From positions 20,142,330-20,206,329 of the forward strand of contig NC_058497.1 of assembly GCF_020382885.2 (NCBI RefSeq): a stretch of DNA of 64,000 nucleotides. Direction: 5' to 3'. The notes beneath the pieces are model-generated. The model had not been told where the DNA came from. It searched no databases and worked only from the letters and a program-made list of their open reading frames with translations. Positions 62,901 through 64,000 of this stretch are shown in pieces. The stretch comes from Scatophagus argus. Its lineage: Eukaryota; Chordata; Actinopteri; Scatophagidae. The stretch's first letter is position 1. Each line of letters begins with the position of its first letter. The position numbers were made by a program, and so were the translations under genes.

Positions 62901-63235
62901 GAAGACATGTTTTCATGTGTTCACAGCTCGACCTGATATCCAGATCCTGGTCAATGCAGAGACCGTAAACGGCTCTCACTATCAGTCGGTGTTGTGCTCT
63001 GCTGTCGGTGGCAGACCTCGGCCTCAAATCAGCTGGTTAGTCAATGGCCATCCTCCCGCAGATTATCTTTTCACTGTGGACGTGATCGATACTATTCACT
63101 CGAACGGAACCTCCACCCTGAGCAGCATCCTCCGCTTCCCCACCCACCTGCAAGATGAGGACAGTGTGACCTGCGTGGTCCAACACCCAACCCTTGCAAA
63201 CCCCAAACTCACCACAGTGAGGGTGGAAACATATG
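59851..63235 (+). CDS. Nectin/PVR-family Ig receptor, 5' part (probable CD96/TACTILE)
   Basis: Three exons join in phase 1: 59851-59917, 62409-62738 and 62927-63235, giving the first 235 residues; the gene continues beyond the window. They encode a signal peptide (MGCSGLLIVGLVLNVALCSE), a V-type Ig domain and a C2-type Ig domain. The second domain, with CSAVGGRPRPQISW and SVTCVVQHPTLANPKL, is close in pattern to domain 2 of human PVR/nectins (GGRPPAQITW, NVTCKVEH). In human, CD96, a nectin-family receptor on T and NK cells that binds PVR, lies next to NECTIN3 on 3q13 in the same position, so cd96 is the best candidate. The first domain lacks the TFPxG loop motif seen in nectins. Alternatives are a PVR-like or CD200-like gene; the transmembrane and tail exons would decide. 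Confidence 0.82.
59918..62408 (+). other. Ig receptor intron 1
   Basis: Non-coding, 2.5 kb. Its right half is largely a dispersed teleost repeat (61380-62110) with a short (TA)n tract at about 61877-61892. Nothing coding was recognised. Confidence 0.6.
61380..62110 (+). repeat. Dispersed teleost repeat copy (plus orientation)
   Basis: Blocks tttggtccagactgaaac, ggatggataaccatgaaatt, gttccccagaggatgaatcc, ctagcgccacca, gcagatattcatgatg and gctagcatgctaatatgc, catgttagcattgtcaacat, gagcgtgttagtatgctaac follow the order of a widespread teleost repeat. The 3' third corresponds to the minus-strand copy at 51975-52300. Confidence 0.72.
62409..62738 (+). CDS. Ig receptor exon 2: V-type Ig domain
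   Basis: Residues 23-132: TPNVTAVLGEDVYLTCRYLG (B-strand cysteine), GAEWKSQ (core tryptophan) and VEVEGEYTCEFKS (F-strand Y-x-C). N-glycosylation sites include NVT, NLT and NIS. The CC' strands (FFNGKPFARNGF) resemble the HPQYGF-type strand of nectin/CD96 V domains loosely, but no TFPxG follows the second cysteine. Donor gtag|gtaagt, phase 1. Confidence 0.85.
62927..63235 (+). CDS. Ig receptor exon 3: C2-type Ig domain
   Basis: Residues 133-235: ARPDIQILVNAETVNGSHY, SVLCSAVGGRPRPQISW (first cysteine and tryptophan), HSNGTSTLSSILRF and DSVTCVVQHPTLANPKL (second cysteine). The spacing matches domain 2 of nectins and PVR, where NGT followed by alternating S/T/hydrophobic residues is conserved. 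Acceptor tcacag|ct, donor tatg|gtaag, phase 1 on both sides. Confidence 0.87.
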
Positions 63236-64000
63236 GTAAGTTCACACACATAGCTGAGCGTGTCAATGATGCTGTGTTTGTACATCTTTGCTGCTGGAAG
63301 GTGACATATTGTGCTGCGTTACCAGTTTCTGTTCCACATACTCAGCGACAGGCCATAACTCGCATTGCACAGTGCAATGCACTCATGGGAGAACACACTT
63401 CTGTCGCTGGTGTTAAAACACCATAATGTGTAACAAATAAATAACACAACCAAAGTGCAGCGGGCAGTTTGGTTCCTGCATTTCTCTGCTTCCGTTTTAC
63501 CAAATAAATCTTTCTGACCTTTAGAAAGGTGCAAAACCATTCTTCAATGATGAGGTGCAGATGATCAAAGTCTTAAATGAGGAGAAATTAGAAATTAGGA
63601 TTATAAATGAGGAGAAATTAGAAATCCAACAAACTCAGTTAATTTACTTTCATTGTTTTGTTCCATTGACTTTTATTGAGTAAATATACAGCAGAAAAGC
63701 TGCTCAATACTTTCATAATATCACTGGATCAGTTTTTTTTTTGTTGTTTTTGTTTTTTTTTAAAAAAGGGTCAGTCATAGTGCATGAGTGAGTGCTTGGA
63801 AAATTGTGAGCTGACTGCAGTTTCACTCAGCTCAATGGAGCATTTTAGTTCCTCTTTCATGCCTACACCTCCCTGTTTTGGTTTAATCTCACCAGCTTCT
63901 TTTTTTTTTCTGCTCAGCATCAAACAGCACACAGGAAAAGTTAGCGACTGAGCATAGTGGAGCATTTAGCAGTTAAAAAGCTAAATATTTTCCTCAGAAG
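63236..64000 (+). other. Start of Ig receptor intron 3, to window edge
   Basis: No further Ig or transmembrane exon is visible in the last 765 bases. It includes a 30-bp tandem duplication (21-bp identical core at 63575-63595 and 63605-63625) and T/A-rich low-complexity DNA at about 63733-63768. Confidence 0.55.
63575..63625 (+). repeat. 30-bp tandem duplication
   Basis: The words aaatgaggagaa and attagaaat recur as one identical 21-bp core at 63575-63595 and 63605-63625, spaced by 30 bp. Confidence 0.9.

Noticed and set aside
1..64000. CRISPR arrays, operons, ribosome binding sites, tRNA or rRNA genes
   Set aside because: The window is vertebrate nuclear DNA. The tandem repeats are microsatellites, and the only tRNA-like sequence is the head of a SINE.

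Overview
The window is eukaryotic nuclear DNA from a ray-finned (teleost) fish, most likely a percomorph. The evidence is split genes with GT/AG introns, fish-type odorant receptors, tRNA-derived SINEs and retroelement 3' tails typical of teleosts, and many (AC)n, (AT)n and (CTC)n microsatellites. There are no operons, CRISPR arrays or tRNA/rRNA genes. Most of the 64 kb is intronic or intergenic.

Layout, left to right. (1) 1-3295: the edge of an odorant-receptor (OR) cluster. The first 63 codons of an apparently intact OR run off the left edge on the minus strand. A head-to-head plus-strand OR pseudogene (2144-3295) carries stops, a frameshift, an internal deletion and a SINE insertion flanked by a perfect 13-bp target-site duplication. 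(2) 5427-7820: a complete six-exon diablo (Smac) gene encoding 232 aa, with IAP-binding N-terminus AIPF after the predicted mitochondrial cleavage. (3) 13154-39346: a complete six-exon nectin-3 gene encoding 553 aa: signal peptide, Ig V, two Ig C2-type domains, TM helix and a tail ending in the afadin PDZ ligand EWYV. Intron 1 is 14.3 kb. A long 3' UTR may reach about 43.0 kb. (4) 43.0-59.85 kb: no recognisable gene, but several retroelement fossils, including a reverse-transcriptase fragment. (5) 59851 to the right edge: the first three exons (signal peptide, V-type Ig, C2-type Ig) of a second nectin/PVR-family receptor. Its position just downstream of nectin3 matches CD96 (TACTILE) next to NECTIN3 on human 3q13, so cd96 is the leading candidate.

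The genes do not form a pathway. Nectin3 (cell adhesion ligand) and the downstream Ig gene (possible lymphocyte receptor of the nectin/PVR system) are related by family and are probably an ancient neighbouring pair. Diablo is an unrelated apoptosis gene. The most interesting non-coding observations are a 91-bp insertion with a perfect 16-bp target-site duplication and a hammerhead-ribozyme-like core, a repeated motif about 100 bp upstream of the OR start, and two unusually long unexplained open frames inside nectin3 intron 1. No clearly undescribed system was found.
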